A stretch of 64,000 nt of DNA, taken from Phascolarctos cinereus (taxonomy: Eukaryota; Chordata; Mammalia; Diprotodontia; Phascolarctidae). The number at the start of each line of letters is the position of its first letter. The stretch's first letter is position 1. Location of the stretch: assembly GCF_002099425.1 (NCBI RefSeq), contig NW_018344037.1, positions 7,091,001-7,155,000 on the forward strand. The letters run 5' to 3'. Made by a program: the position numbers and the translations under genes. Shown piece by piece: positions 46,385 through 57,095 of the stretch. The notes below the pieces were generated by a model. The model ran no database searches and was not told the DNA's origin. It was given only the letters and a program-made list of their open reading frames with translations.

Positions 46385-46830
46385 GCAAAAAGCAGGAAAT
46401 GTTAAGAAGGGGCCAGGTTATGAAGAACTTATCCTGGAGCTAATTGGAAACATTGATTTGATTGACTAGATGGTTGATGCAGACTTTTACTTTTGGATGA
46501 ACAGTCTGACAGTTTAGTGGATGATGTACTAGAGTGGGAGATACTTGGGGCAAGGAGATGAACAAGCAGGTTATTCCAATCATCCATATGTGAAATGATT
46601 AGAGCCTGAACTAGGGTGGTGACAATGTCAGATGAAAAAAGAGTACGTATATGACAGATATTACAAAGGTAGAAATGGAAAGACTTCTCAACAGACTGTA
46701 TATGGTTGGTGAGAGAGAGTGAGAAGTTGAAGCTGACATCTAGGTTGAAAGGTCTGATGACTGGGAGAATGATGGTACCATCAACAATAATAAGAAATCT
46801 GGAAGTTAAGACAAAGGGATAAAAATATGT
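46385..46830 (-). mobile_element. L2 fragment
   Basis: GGGGCCAGGTTATGAAGAAC, CAGGTTATTCCAATCATCC, TGAACTAGGGTGGTGACAATG and GATGGTACCATCAAC follow reversed L2 ORF2 order further upstream than most other copies here. Confidence 0.75.
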
Positions 46831-47499
46831 ACTGGATAAAGGAAGGACAATAACAGTGAATACACATCATAGTTCACTGTGTAACATAGCATTTTATAAT
46901 TGTTATAGAATTTGAGATTAAGGATTGCATGCTCTATACTGTAACTTGTCAATGACCTAGAGTATTACTTTTCACATAATTAATAGATACCTGTTGAGAC
47001 ACTGTACAATTAAAATATCCCTGGACTAGCACATATGTACACCTTTAATGTCTTTAATATGACTTTAATAATTAGAAGTTTAAAATGGGTTTAGTAATTC
47101 ATCTATAAATTCATCTATAAATGTTTATTCCATAATGTGTTGCTTAGTGCCCATACTTTAAACAGACAATTAAAAAAAAAACTTTTCCCTCAGTCCATAG
47201 CTCTTTAGCAATCCCTAATGCACAGTGAATTGGAAGACCAGGAGGAAGAATGCAGTATCCATTGCCTTCACAACATTTGCAAAGTTCTTTTAATGATCCC
47301 AAACTTCTTCCAGCAACGGAGTTCTAAGGTTGCAAGTCATGGAACACAATAGTGTCCAGAGAACCAAAATTGTTGAAAATGAGGATCAACCAATGGGAAA
47401 TGGAGAAAACATAGTTAAGTGTGAATAGTACGAAACACATTACAAACAAGGAATTACTAATGAGAAACAAAGATAAGATCCATTACAGTATTTGTGAGT
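46831..47499. other. Unassigned stretch
   Basis: No gene or named repeat is recognised. Confidence 0.35.
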
Positions 47500-47610
47500 A
47501 AAATAAGTTGGGGTAAAGATGTGCCTAGTCACTTCAATTCAATTAAGGTTTATTAAGTAACTCTTATGAGTGATGATCTTAACTAGGTCCTGGGTTTACA
47601 ATTCTGAGTT
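47500..47610 (-). mobile_element. L2 3' fragment
   Basis: AATTAAGGTTTATTAAGTAAC and CTAGGTCCTGGGTTTAC are diverged reversed L2 3' blocks. Confidence 0.45.
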
Positions 47611-48127
47611 TGCCTCACTCAGCAGCAATTAAAACTGTTTTTTTTTTTTAAAGCTGAGCCTAAGATAACTTTTAACTTTCAAAAAAAAATTTTGAACTTC
47701 AATACCAAAGAGCATTTCCACACAAACATAGGACACAAAATTGAAAAGTGTATATGAAAATATAAATCTCCATTTCATACAGCTTGGCTTTTGTAAAGTT
47801 AGTAATAAATTCCACACATTACTTTCAAAACTTCACTGCTTGTCTGTGCTTCCTTATGAAATTACTTTTGTTATACTCTTTTATATAATTTGAAACATAT
47901 TTCAATGGTGTTCTTTTCTTTTTTGGGAGGAAGGGGCATGTGAATCACTAACCTCACATCTCTCCTCAACACTCTAATATTAAAAAAACCAAGATGAAGA
48001 AAAAAATTACAATTAAGTATGGTCATTCAAAACAAGTGACCATACCCATAGATCTTTGAGGTTTGAAGTACTCAATTTTCAAAGCCTTGGGGCTAGGCAT
48101 TTTGTGGAATCATGGTTGAAGCACCAT

Positions 48128-48128
<1 letters not shown>
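47611..48128. other. Unassigned stretch
   Basis: No gene or named repeat is recognised. Confidence 0.35.

Positions 48129-48175
<47 letters not shown>
48129..48175. repeat. (CA)n microsatellite
   Basis: Pure run of about 47 bp. Confidence 0.96.
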
Positions 48176-48177
<2 letters not shown>

Positions 48178-48389
48178 TTGATGCTGCATTCACCTTGATC
48201 CACTAGAAAGTTTTTGCTATTGAAGTCTTACCCATTTCATTAATTTTGTGGTGAGCTTGTGCTGATTTTTTTTTGTCATACGATATTGCTTTGTACTGAA
48301 TGACTTTTATTTCCTTAGAATCCATAATCAACTGCCAAACATTTCTCTATGGATTAATATTAAATACAATACAGTCTAAGTCAAGTAAC

Positions 48390-48520
48390 ATTTTAACATT
48401 TATGAACTCTACGGGACTCTGTTAGGCATATACGAAGTACAAATAGAAAATGGTGGTGGTGGTGGTGGCAGGGAACGGTTGATACCCTCAAGGAGCTTAC
48501 ATTCTAGTATACCAAGAGAT
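48390..48520 (-). mobile_element. L2 3' fragment with internal (TGG)n
   Basis: CTGTTAGGCATATACGAAG and CCCTCAAGGAGCTTACATTC flank a TGG repeat at 48450-48468 which must have grown within the L2. Confidence 0.7.
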
Positions 48521-48546
48521 TTTTTTTTTGTCTACCATGATACCTG

Positions 48547-48550
<4 letters not shown>

Positions 48551-48594
<44 letters not shown>
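48551..48594. repeat. (CA)n microsatellite
   Basis: Pure run of about 44 bp in the same orientation as the one at 48129. Confidence 0.96.
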
Positions 48595-48596
<2 letters not shown>

Positions 48597-48649
48597 CTGC
48601 CCTCATGGTTTAGGTTGGCAGATAGGGGAACTGACTGTGCATTATTTAA

Positions 48650-49470
48650 TTCTGAACTCTTAAAATTATTCTAACGGTGAACTGAGCTTTGCTAGTCAAT
48701 CAGTTGTCACAATCAGCAAGTTAAATCCAAGCAAAGCCCTTTCCTAAAATGGTATGTGTACTAATAAAAATAAAAGCAAATATGTAAACAAATAGAAACA
48801 TTTTCCCCATAAACTAAGTAAACATTGTCCCTTGATTACACACATCAATGCAATCCTGCTTGCAAAGTGAGCAACTACATATAAAGTATGCAGTCGTCTC
48901 ACATAGTGAGCAATTAATAGAGATCAACCCAGGTGTGGAACAAATGTGTTCAAAGCCACTTTCCTTTGCTTCTTTGGAGTCTTCATACTGCTCCCTCTGG
49001 TCACAATGTCTCTTCTAAGCGGGTTATTGAGCTGTAACCCTCAGATCTGTTCCCATTCCACATCTGAACTGGACTTCCCTCAGCACCTCATCTCTAGATC
49101 CAGAGAACTTCCTACTGGAAAAGTAGTTTCACTGCCAGACAAGAAGGAGAAAATTACTCTTTCCCCCTCCCCTTGCACATAAACATATTGCATTTTTGGA
49201 GAAAAATAAAAGGCAAAGGGGGCAATCAATTCCATTTCAAAAGCTGTGGTCTAATCTGGACTCTCTTCTCAACTGCAAGTGATGACTGACTGATGCAGAA
49301 GTAACTTATTTTTTAAAGATCACCAAAAACATGACTGGTCCTTTTGCCAGCTATTAGCAGGCTGTCATATAAATATACAGAGTTAATAGAACATTTTTAT
49401 ATAGCCTGAACTTGATACTTCCTTACACTTTTTTGTGATCTATAAATAAGGAGCTCCAGATTTGCACCTT
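48650..49470. other. Repeat-poor block, candidate conserved non-coding DNA
   Basis: No repeat or gene is recognised in about 800 bp. The segment 49330-49450 contains GCCAGCTATTAGCAGGCTGTC and several TATAAATA-like words. A 78-codon frame at 48946-49182 has a hydrophobic start (MFKATFLCFFGVFILLPLV) but no other support. Confidence 0.35.
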
Positions 49471-49489
49471 TTATAGTCTTTGAGCTGCT

Positions 49490-49735
49490 ACTCAGGGTAG
49501 TCATTCAGTATCAGAAATGAATTTCGTCCTATCCCCTTATTGTGGATTTAAGTCTGGAAATTACCTTTGAAAGTATGTAGTCCAAACTTTTTTTTTTTTA
49601 ATAGCAGAGGATAACTGAGGCCTAAAGAGGTAAATAGACTTGCACAAGGACAGGCAAGAATTAACTGAACCCATGTTCCCTCACCTCAAATCTAGTTCTT
49701 TTCCCCCTATGCATAGTGGCCTCTTCCATTCTTTG
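49490..49735 (-). mobile_element. MIR-type SINE, diverged
   Basis: GTATGTAGTCCAAAC, GAGGATAACTGAGGCC and CATGTTCCCTCACCTC resemble the reversed MIR order. Confidence 0.55.
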
Positions 49736-49844
49736 TGTCCTTGTCTATCTTCCTTTCCATCCTACCAAAACCTACAATAGTGAAAGTATAATAGGGAAGA
49801 TAGTCATTGACTTAGTATCAAAATATTGTGATTGTGTGAAGAGT

Positions 49845-50135
49845 TCTCTCACACTGTCTCTCTCTCTGTATCTCTCTCTGTCTCTGTATCTCTTTCTTTC
49901 TCTCTTCCCCCCCTATTTTTTCTTCCCCTATTTTGCCCTCCCTTTCTCGTATCTCCCCTCCTGTCTTCTCCTCTCATCTCCTCTCCTCTCTTATCCCCTT
50001 TGTCTCTCTCTGTGTTTCTCTCTGTCTCTTCTCTAACTTTTTTCTCTCTCTTTGCATCTCTCTCTCTCTCTTTTTCCTTGTCTCTCTCTCTGTTTCCTCT
50101 TTCTCTCCTCTCTGTCTCTCTGTCTCTGGTGCATC
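49845..50135. repeat. Long polypyrimidine (CT-rich) tract
   Basis: About 290 bp of nearly pure C/T made of TCTCTG, CTCTTT and similar units with a few G/A interruptions. ORFs rich in S, L and P here are artefacts. Confidence 0.93.
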
Positions 50136-50560
50136 TATCTGAAACTACATTGTGAGGGCTGTGCCTGATATGTACAATCTAAATTTAGTTAAACACAACA
50201 CAGTATAACATATGTGTGTGTGGATGTGTTGGGGCAATGCAAATAAGAAAAGACACTTCCTGCTGTCAAGCAGGTTGTAGTCCAATGTGAGAAGACAAAA
50301 TGCAAAAGGAAAATAAAAAGGGAAGGAGAAAAAGGTACTCAGTATAGGGGCTTGATGGTGGTGTAGTGGAATCCAAAGAGTAAAGCTGATGGAAATGAAG
50401 AGTTCACTGGGCTCCTGAGCCTTCTTTGTGTGGAGGCATGGGAGGAATTTTTTCCTCCACCTCCAATCCAAGGGATAAAGGCTACTGAGGGTTCTCATGG
50501 TGATGATGAGTTTCCTGGTGATGAGTTTTTTTTCTCTCCCCTGGATTTGAGGGAGAAACC
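50136..50560 (-). mobile_element. L2-like fragment, diverged
   Basis: GCTGTGCCTGATATGTACAATC, CTTCCTGCTGTCAAGCAGG and TAGTCCAATGTGAGAAG echo reversed L2 3' blocks. The part after 50330 shares its style with 52740-52900 and may belong to the same subfamily or to another old repeat. Confidence 0.45.
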
Positions 50561-50639
50561 TTGTGATCTCAATGGAGTGATTCCAAAGAAGGCAGCTAAT
50601 GATAAATGGAAAATAATATGTATATTAGAAAAAATATTT

Positions 50640-51880
50640 CAGTATTTTTTCTGACATGCTAGGAGTTGAAGGGTAGGTTGTAGGGCATTTAATTTGAATC
50701 TAGACTAAAAGCTACATTCCGTACTGTACTCTTTTCCTTTACTAGCCAGCTGTAGATGAGCCGCAGTTATACTGTTATCTAATTTACAGCTAGGTTATTA
50801 AATCTAATCTCTTGTGCCTGCTAAGGTAAAACACAGTTTAATCTTACACTATTACAAAAAGAACTATAACCTACTGCTCATTCTTCTGAAGAAATGCTCT
50901 GAGTTTTAAAATTACATCTCCAACTAAAGGATTAAACAATGAAGAGGAATGGAGAAACCTCCCTGGATACTGAATAATTTTTTTTCCCAAAGAAGGGCAT
51001 TAGGACATCTGACAATAAATCAGTGCACAAAGAAAGTTCCTGTGACACTTGCTAATCTGCTACAAAGTCCAAACTATTTTAAATCTCTGTATACAATATG
51101 TTGTGGTTGAATAAATGCTTATAAGACCCAAAATGAATTAATATTTTTTATTCAAATATACTAATATTTTTGAATTCTCTACTTAAGAGGGCAAGCAATG
51201 CCACACATGTAAAACTGGAGTTGTGAAAAATAAAGTTGGACCTAACATTATTTCATTCTATTCTTCATTTTACTTCATAATACACATTTATTACATACAA
51301 TTTAATACCCAAATATACAGTCCTAGGAGATTAAAAAATACCTGGCTAAATAGTGTGGGCTAGATGAAACACAAAGCATCTATAGTCCTTTCAATTCCAA
51401 TATTGGTGAAATTAAAGATGGACGTTATTTTAAGGTATACTCTTTTTCTCTAAGGATTGTTTTCATATGGAACAATTTAATAACGAAAAATAATGTGGCA
51501 TATTTTCAAGAAATTAATATATATTATTTTTTTAAATGAAAGATACTGTTTTTTAAAGATACTGTTGACATCCAATGGGAGTGGAAAAATACATTTGTTT
51601 TAATGTACACTGCTAATATGTGCACAAGAAACAGTTTTCATAAGGCATTTGAATAATTATGGACAGAAAAACTATCTGTGCTATAAAATATAAATACACA
51701 TACATTTTTTATTTAATATAGAATGATGTCTCACTTTAGGGGGAAGAGTTTAATATTAAACAGAAGAAGAGAAAGATCGTATTTTTTGAAAGTTATATAA
51801 ATATGAGTAAACAAACAGAGGTTCAATTGCATTTAAGTATTAATGTCTTTGTTGAAGCCTTTAAATATTCAAAGCACTAT
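50640..51880. other. Repeat-poor block, candidate conserved non-coding DNA
   Basis: No transposon or gene is recognised in about 1.2 kb. 50740-51080 has richer composition (for example GATGAGCCGCAGTTATACTG) than the AT-rich remainder. Confidence 0.35.
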
Positions 51881-51929
51881 GATACACTATGATAATTTTC
51901 ATAAATATGTCTAATATTGAAGACAGTAA

Positions 51930-52010
51930 GATGAGAGAGGGAGAGAGACACACACAGACAGGGAGACAGAGAGAGACAGAAAGGCACACACACAGAGACA
52001 GAGACAGAGA
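51930..52010. repeat. (GA)n/(CA)n purine-biased tract
   Basis: Mixed GAGAGA, GACAGA and CACACA units over about 80 bp. Confidence 0.9.
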
Positions 52011-52529
52011 TCATTTAAACATTTGGAGACTGAGGTCTGAGTATTATGTGGACTATTATCTTGATAGGGGAAATTTAGGGAATTGGAATTTTTTAAAAAT
52101 GAAAAGTGAAATGATGAATCAGTAGGCTCTCATTTTTAATCAGGGAAAGGGGGATAAGTATAGGATTTGGCTTATCATACAACCAGATTTTTGAATCAGG
52201 AGAATTGAAAGTGGGGTGAGTGGAGTGGGAGATCCTTCTGAGAGGTGTAGCAGTAAAATCAGATAGTTAATAGAAAGCTCCAGCTAAGTGAATCCTGATG
52301 AGTCAAAGTGGTCACTGAATTTACTGGACAACAGCTACAGTGACAGGTATAGACCTTTGTCACCTAGTGTTGGAGGAAGATAAAAACTTCTTATAAGGGC
52401 ATGTTTCTGACTGCTACCTCCTCTGGCTTGAAAAGGAAAAATAGAAGGTGGTTTGAAGCAGCTATGATATCCTGCAACATCTTGGCTGCTTTTGATGACA
52501 AGCAATTTGATTTGCCAATCTCTGGCAAT
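52011..52529. other. Unassigned stretch
   Basis: No gene or named repeat is recognised. Confidence 0.35.
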
Positions 52530-52920
52530 GATTCTTCAAAATTAATCAGTTGGTAAGCACTTATTAACCACCTGCTATATACCAAACACTATATTAAGTG
52601 CTAGGGATAGAAATAGGGAAAAAAAAAACAATCCCTGCCCTCAAGGAGTTCACAATGTAATGGGAGAAGACAAGACATAACAGGAAACTGGAAAGGTGGG
52701 AATGGGTAGGGAGAAAAGGACTTGGGAAGGGGACATGATGATGTGGTCCAAAGTAGTACAGCCACATGGGAAATGAAGAGATAACTGGTCTGGGGACCTA
52801 CTTAAATTGAGGTTTTGGGGAGGAACTTTTTCTTCCACTTTCCACTTAGAAAAGTCCCAGGGCCAGAAGTCAGTGCAGGGGTGGGGGCATGCCCAGGATC
52901 CTGGTTAATACAATATAATG
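52530..52920 (-). mobile_element. L2-like 3' fragment
   Basis: GTAAGCACTTATTAACCACC, ATTAAGTGCTAGGGATAG and CCCTGCCCTCAAGGAGTTC are clear reversed L2 3' blocks. The downstream part resembles 50330-50560. Confidence 0.7.
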
Positions 52921-52953
52921 TATTTAACAGTTTATTAATAGGTATGAAACTAC

Positions 52954-52980
52954 AATGATGATGATGATGATGATGATGAC
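52954..52980. repeat. (GAT)n triplet repeat
   Basis: Eight to nine perfect GAT/ATG units. Confidence 0.95.
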
Positions 52981-53179
52981 AGAAGAACTAGATCTAGACT
53001 GTGTTTGGAACAATGCAAAGAAAATTATTTGCACTAGAAATAATATATAAAAGTTTCTACTCACCACATGAATGTGATTTTTCACTCCAATGATTAAAAA
53101 AATTGGAAAATATTTTCTATAATTATCAAGGTCTCTGTTAGTTCCTAAATTCTTATATATACACAATCTCTCTATAAAT

Positions 53180-53865
53180 TAGATCATTTACCTTTAATTA
53201 GCATTGCTTTGATTATGCTTTCTGATGATGTACAAACCTATTGAAGTAAGGGCAAAGGAGGACAGAATGTAATAGTTAACATTTTAACCTAATATGTCAC
53301 AGGGAAATAAAAAATCTAATACTATTGCTCTGTTAAACCACCCTTTGCAAAAGGAATCCAAGTAAGGCAGAGTTAAGATATTTTTAAATTGTTTGCTATT
53401 CTCCTATGATAATGTCACTATGGGAGGCATTTGATTAAAGAGCTGAACACCTTCACGTAATGAGACCAAAATGAAAATAATCAGTAACTTATTGTGATGC
53501 AATTTTAAGTCCAAATTCTTAAATTAAATAATTGTTACAAAGGTGATGTGGTCTCCATGAATTTATTAATGGCTCATAAGGGTAATTTTTTGACTATAAC
53601 CTGATTTTTAAAGAAGAGATTTCTTTTATTTACTCACTTCTCCATTTGATGCTTGACATTCTTTGTCAGGTGTCATCTATATTTTCATATAATTCTAACA
53701 GAACTGTAAATTTCCATGATATACGGGAAAGAAAAATTTATTTCCAAATTCTTTTCTGCATGCTTATTTATTCTTATATAAAACATGCTAATTTGTAAAA
53801 ATAACAATGCTTTAAAGTAAATCTCAAATTGACAAACTGTTAGAACTGGGTGTGTTGTTAAAGAT
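53180..53865. other. Repeat-poor block, candidate conserved non-coding DNA
   Basis: No gene or repeat is recognised. The segment 53300-53560 looks single-copy and is rich in TAAT and ATTA cores. Confidence 0.35.
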
Positions 53866-54011
53866 CATTTCATTACAGAACCAGAGAATCTCATGGTTGA
53901 AAAGGAATTAATGGGCCATGAAACACAATCTATATATGAGTAAGAATCAAATCCATAAAATCCTATGCGTGGGGATCTTGTCAGCTCCCACAGATCTTAT
54001 GCTTACTCACA
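53866..54011. other. Possible MIR-type SINE start and flank of L1 copy C
   Basis: CAGAACCAGAGAATCTCATGG and AATGGGCCATGAAACACAATC resemble the outer part of a MIR-type SINE. The remainder is plain flank. Confidence 0.35.
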
Positions 54012-54027
54012 CAGAAGAAAGAATTCT
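54012..54027. repeat. Left TSD of L1 copy C
   Basis: CAGAAGAAAGAATTCT is repeated without mismatch at 57890-57905. Confidence 0.95.
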
Positions 54028-54380
54028 TTTTTTTATTATGTTTATTTTTTAATTTTTTTTTACCATATGCTTTTGAGTTGAAAATTTTTCTCCCTTTTTC
54101 TCATCCCCACCCTCCCCAAGACGGCACACAATCTGACATAGGCTTTACATTTACATACCCATTAAGCATATTTTCACATTAGTGAAGTTGTAAGTAAAAA
54201 TTAAAACCAATAAGAGGAACCATCAGAAACATGAAACAAAACTCAAGAGAAGGTAAAAATAAGTGAGAGTGATTCAACTTCCATAGTTTTTTCTTTGGAT
54301 GTGAACAGCATTTTCCTTCCCAAGGCCTCTGGAGATGTCTTAGATCCTCGTAATGCTGAGAAGGGGTCAGTTTCACATTC

Positions 54381-55174
54381 TTAGTCATTGCATAACGTGG
54401 CTGCTATTGTGTACAAAGTCCTCTTGGTTCTGCTCACTTCACTCAGCATCAGACCATATAACTCTTCCCAGGTTTTTCTGAAGTCAGCCTGTTCATCATT
54501 TCCTATAGCACAATAGTATCCCATTACATTAATATACCACAACTTGCTCAGCCATTCCCCAATTGATGGGCATTCCCTCAATTTCCAATTCTTTGCCACC
54601 ACAAAAAGAGCTGCTGTGTGTATTTTTGTACATGTGGGTCCTTTTCCCATTTGTTTGATCTCTTTCAGATATAGCCCTAGAAGTGCTATTGCTGGATCAA
54701 AGGGTATGCACATTTTTGTATCCCTTTGGGCATAGTTCCAAATTGTTCTCCAAAATGGTTGGATCATTTCACAACTCCACCAACAATGTATTAGCGTTCC
54801 AATTTTCCCACATCCTCTCCAACATTTATCATTTTACTGTTTTGTCATGTTGGCCAATCTGATAGGTGTGATGTGGTACCTCAGAGTTGTTTTGATTTGC
54901 ATTTCTCTAATCAATAATGATTTAGAGCATTTTTTCATATGACTATAGATGGCTTTAATTTCTTCATCTGAGAACTGTCTGTTCATATCCTTTGACCATT
55001 TATCAATTGGGGAATGGCTTGTGTTCTTATAAATTTGTCTTAATTCTCTATATATTTTAGAAATGAGGCCTTTATCAGAAAGACTGGTTGTAAAAATTCT
55101 TTCCCAATTTTCTACCTTCCTTCTAATCTTAGTTGCATTGGCTTTGTTTGTGCAAAAATTTTCAATTTAATGTA
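54381..55174 (-). pseudogene. L1 copy C ORF2 C-terminal part
   Basis: An open stretch of 128 codons (54767-54381) contains MIQPFWRTIWNYAQRDTK, DPAIALLGLYLKE and YCAIGNDEQADFRKTW, the normal C terminus of the family, ending at the natural stop. The part 55174-54768 continues upstream with the SDKGLIS-type block and small frame breaks. It begins directly at the deletion junction. Confidence 0.85.
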
Positions 55175-55505
55175 ATATTATTTCATTGTCTATGGTGCCT
55201 TTTAGCAGGATGTAGTTTCCTTCCTTATCGCTTTTGATTAGATCTATTTTTGCTTTTGCTTTATCAGAGATCAGGATTGCTACCCCTGCTTTTTTTACTT
55301 CAGCTGATGCATAATATATTCTGCTCCAGCCTTTTACCTTTACCCTGTATGTGTCACTCTTTTTCAAATGTGTTTCCTGTAAACAACATATTGTAGGATT
55401 ATGGTTTTTAATCCATTCTGCAATCCGTTTCTTTTATGGGAGAGTTCATCCCATTCACATTCACAGTTATGATTACTATCTGTGTCTTTTTCTCCATCCT
55501 TTTCC
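55175..55505 (-). pseudogene. L1 copy C ORF2 N-terminal (endonuclease) fragment
   Basis: The minus strand reads VIITVNVNGMNSPIK near the start, then NPTICCLQETHL. An open stretch 55367-55167 contains TYRVKVKGWSRIYYAS and KKAGVAILISDKAKAKIDL. This is the first third of the AP-type endonuclease. The catalytic SDH end of that domain is lost with the deletion, so no active nuclease could be made. Confidence 0.85.
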
Positions 55506-56118
55506 CCCTATTTATGCTTTTCTTTCTCCTTTTTCCTTTCTCCCCTTCACTAGTGTTTTGCTTTTGACCACTGCCTCCTTCAGTCCCTTCCCCTTTTATT
55601 ATCCCTTTCCCTTTTCTTCCCCTTTAGTCTTACTGCTGCTTCCCTCCCTTCTTTCCCCCCTCCCTTTTCTTTCCCCTCCCTTTTTTTCCCCTTTTCCTCC
55701 TGCCTATAGGGCAAGTTAGATTTCTATACCTAACTGATTATATTATGCCCTTCTTGAGCCAAATCTGATGAGAGTAAGGTTCAAACAATGCTCCCCCCCT
55801 TCTTCTTTCCCTCTGCTGTAATAGGATTTTGTGTCTTTTCCTGTAATGTAATTTACCCTTGTCTGCCTCCTCCTTTCTCAGTACCTTTTCTAAGATTAGA
55901 TTGATCCACTTATTTGGATCCATTTAACCCACTTGATTAGATTTTTTTTATCATTACATCAAAGTCAACTAATATCCACCCTCTTTATGTATACTCCTTT
56001 AACAAGGTGTAATAACAATACAGTTCTCAAGGGTTGCAAGTGTCATATTCCCTTGTAGGGGTTTAAACACCCCCCCCTTATTAACAACATATTGTATCCT
56101 TCTGTCCCATTTACCTTT
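55506..56118 (-). other. L1 copy C inter-ORF spacer
   Basis: Colinear with 7455-8112 of copy B and 1-290 of copy A. The part near 55510-55700 is pyrimidine-rich on plus (purine-rich in L1 sense). Confidence 0.75.
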
Positions 56119-57095
56119 TTAAGTCCTTCTTGAGTCCTGTACTTGAAGATCAAATTTTTTGTTGAGCTCTGGTCTTTTTATCAGGAAAGTTTGGAAGTCT
56201 CCTATTTCATTGAATATCCACCTCCTCCCTTGAAAAATGATGCTCATTTTTGCTGGGTAATTGATCCTTGGCTGCATTCCAAGCTCCTTTGCCTTAGGAA
56301 TATCATGTTCCATGCCCTGCGGTCTTTTAATGTAGAAGCTGCAAGGTCCTGTGTAATCCTGACTGTGGTTCCATGATATTTAAATTGTTTCTTTCTGGCT
56401 GCTTGCAGCACCTTCTCTTTCATCTGGTAATTTTGGAATTTTGCTATTATATTTCTTGTTGTCAATTTGGGATCTCTTTCAGGTGGTGATCGGTGGATTC
56501 TTTCTATGGTTATTTTCCCTTCTGGTTCTAGGACTTCTGGGCAGTTTTCCTTTATGATTTCCTGAAAGATACTGTCCAGGCTCTTTTTTTCATCATGATT
56601 TTCAGGTAGTCCAATAATTTTTAAATTGTCTCTCCTGAGTCGATTTTCCAGGTCGGTTGTTTTACTGATGAGGTATTTTACATTTTCATCATTTTTTCAT
56701 TTTTTTGTTTCTGTTTGACTGATTCTTGCTCTCTCATAGAGACATTAGTTTCCATTTGTCCAATTCTAGTTTTTAACAGATTGTTTTCTTCTGTTAGTTT
56801 TTGTACTTCCTTCTTCAACTGGCCAATTGTGTTTTTTAGGGACTTGTTTTCTTCAGTGTATTTTTTTTTCCAATTGGCCAATTGTATTTTTGAAGGACTC
56901 TTCTACTTCTCTCATTTGACTATTAAAATCCTTCTTGAGCTCTTCTAAGAAGGCTTTTTGGGCTTCAGACCAGTTCATATTCCCTTTTGTTGTTGCAGAT
57001 GTGGGTTTGTTGACAATGTTGTCCTCTTCAGAATTTCTGTCTTGATCTTCACTCTTCTCATAATATGAATCTATGGTACGTTTCTTTTTACTCAT
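56119..57095 (-). pseudogene. L1 copy C ORF1 remnant
   Basis: L1 ORF1 is an RNA-binding trimeric chaperone of the L1 ribonucleoprotein. An ATG at 57095 opens MSKKKRTIDSYYEKSEDQ. A coiled coil follows, with leucine or isoleucine heptads in EELKKDFNSQMREVEE and VQKLTEENNLLKTRIGQME. The RRM/CTD contains RNIIAKFQNYQMKEKV and KKQFKYHGTTVRITQD (56465-56244), and the C terminus MEHDIPKAKELGMQ lies in 56313-56119. The total of about 325 codons is normal for the family. The frame changes several times, one break lying in the coiled coil near 56865, so no complete protein is encoded. Confidence 0.88.

Noticed and set aside
48946-49182. 78-codon frame with a signal-peptide-like start
   Set aside because: A short hydrophobic beginning is common by chance in T-rich DNA. 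No other support is present.
49716-50155. Overlapping Ser/Leu/Pro-rich ORFs
   Set aside because: Translation of the polypyrimidine tract.
55160-55190. Spliced L1 retro-insertion to explain the copy C deletion
   Set aside because: The junction, read against copy B, has no GT donor or AG acceptor at the break and shows only about 2 bp of microhomology.
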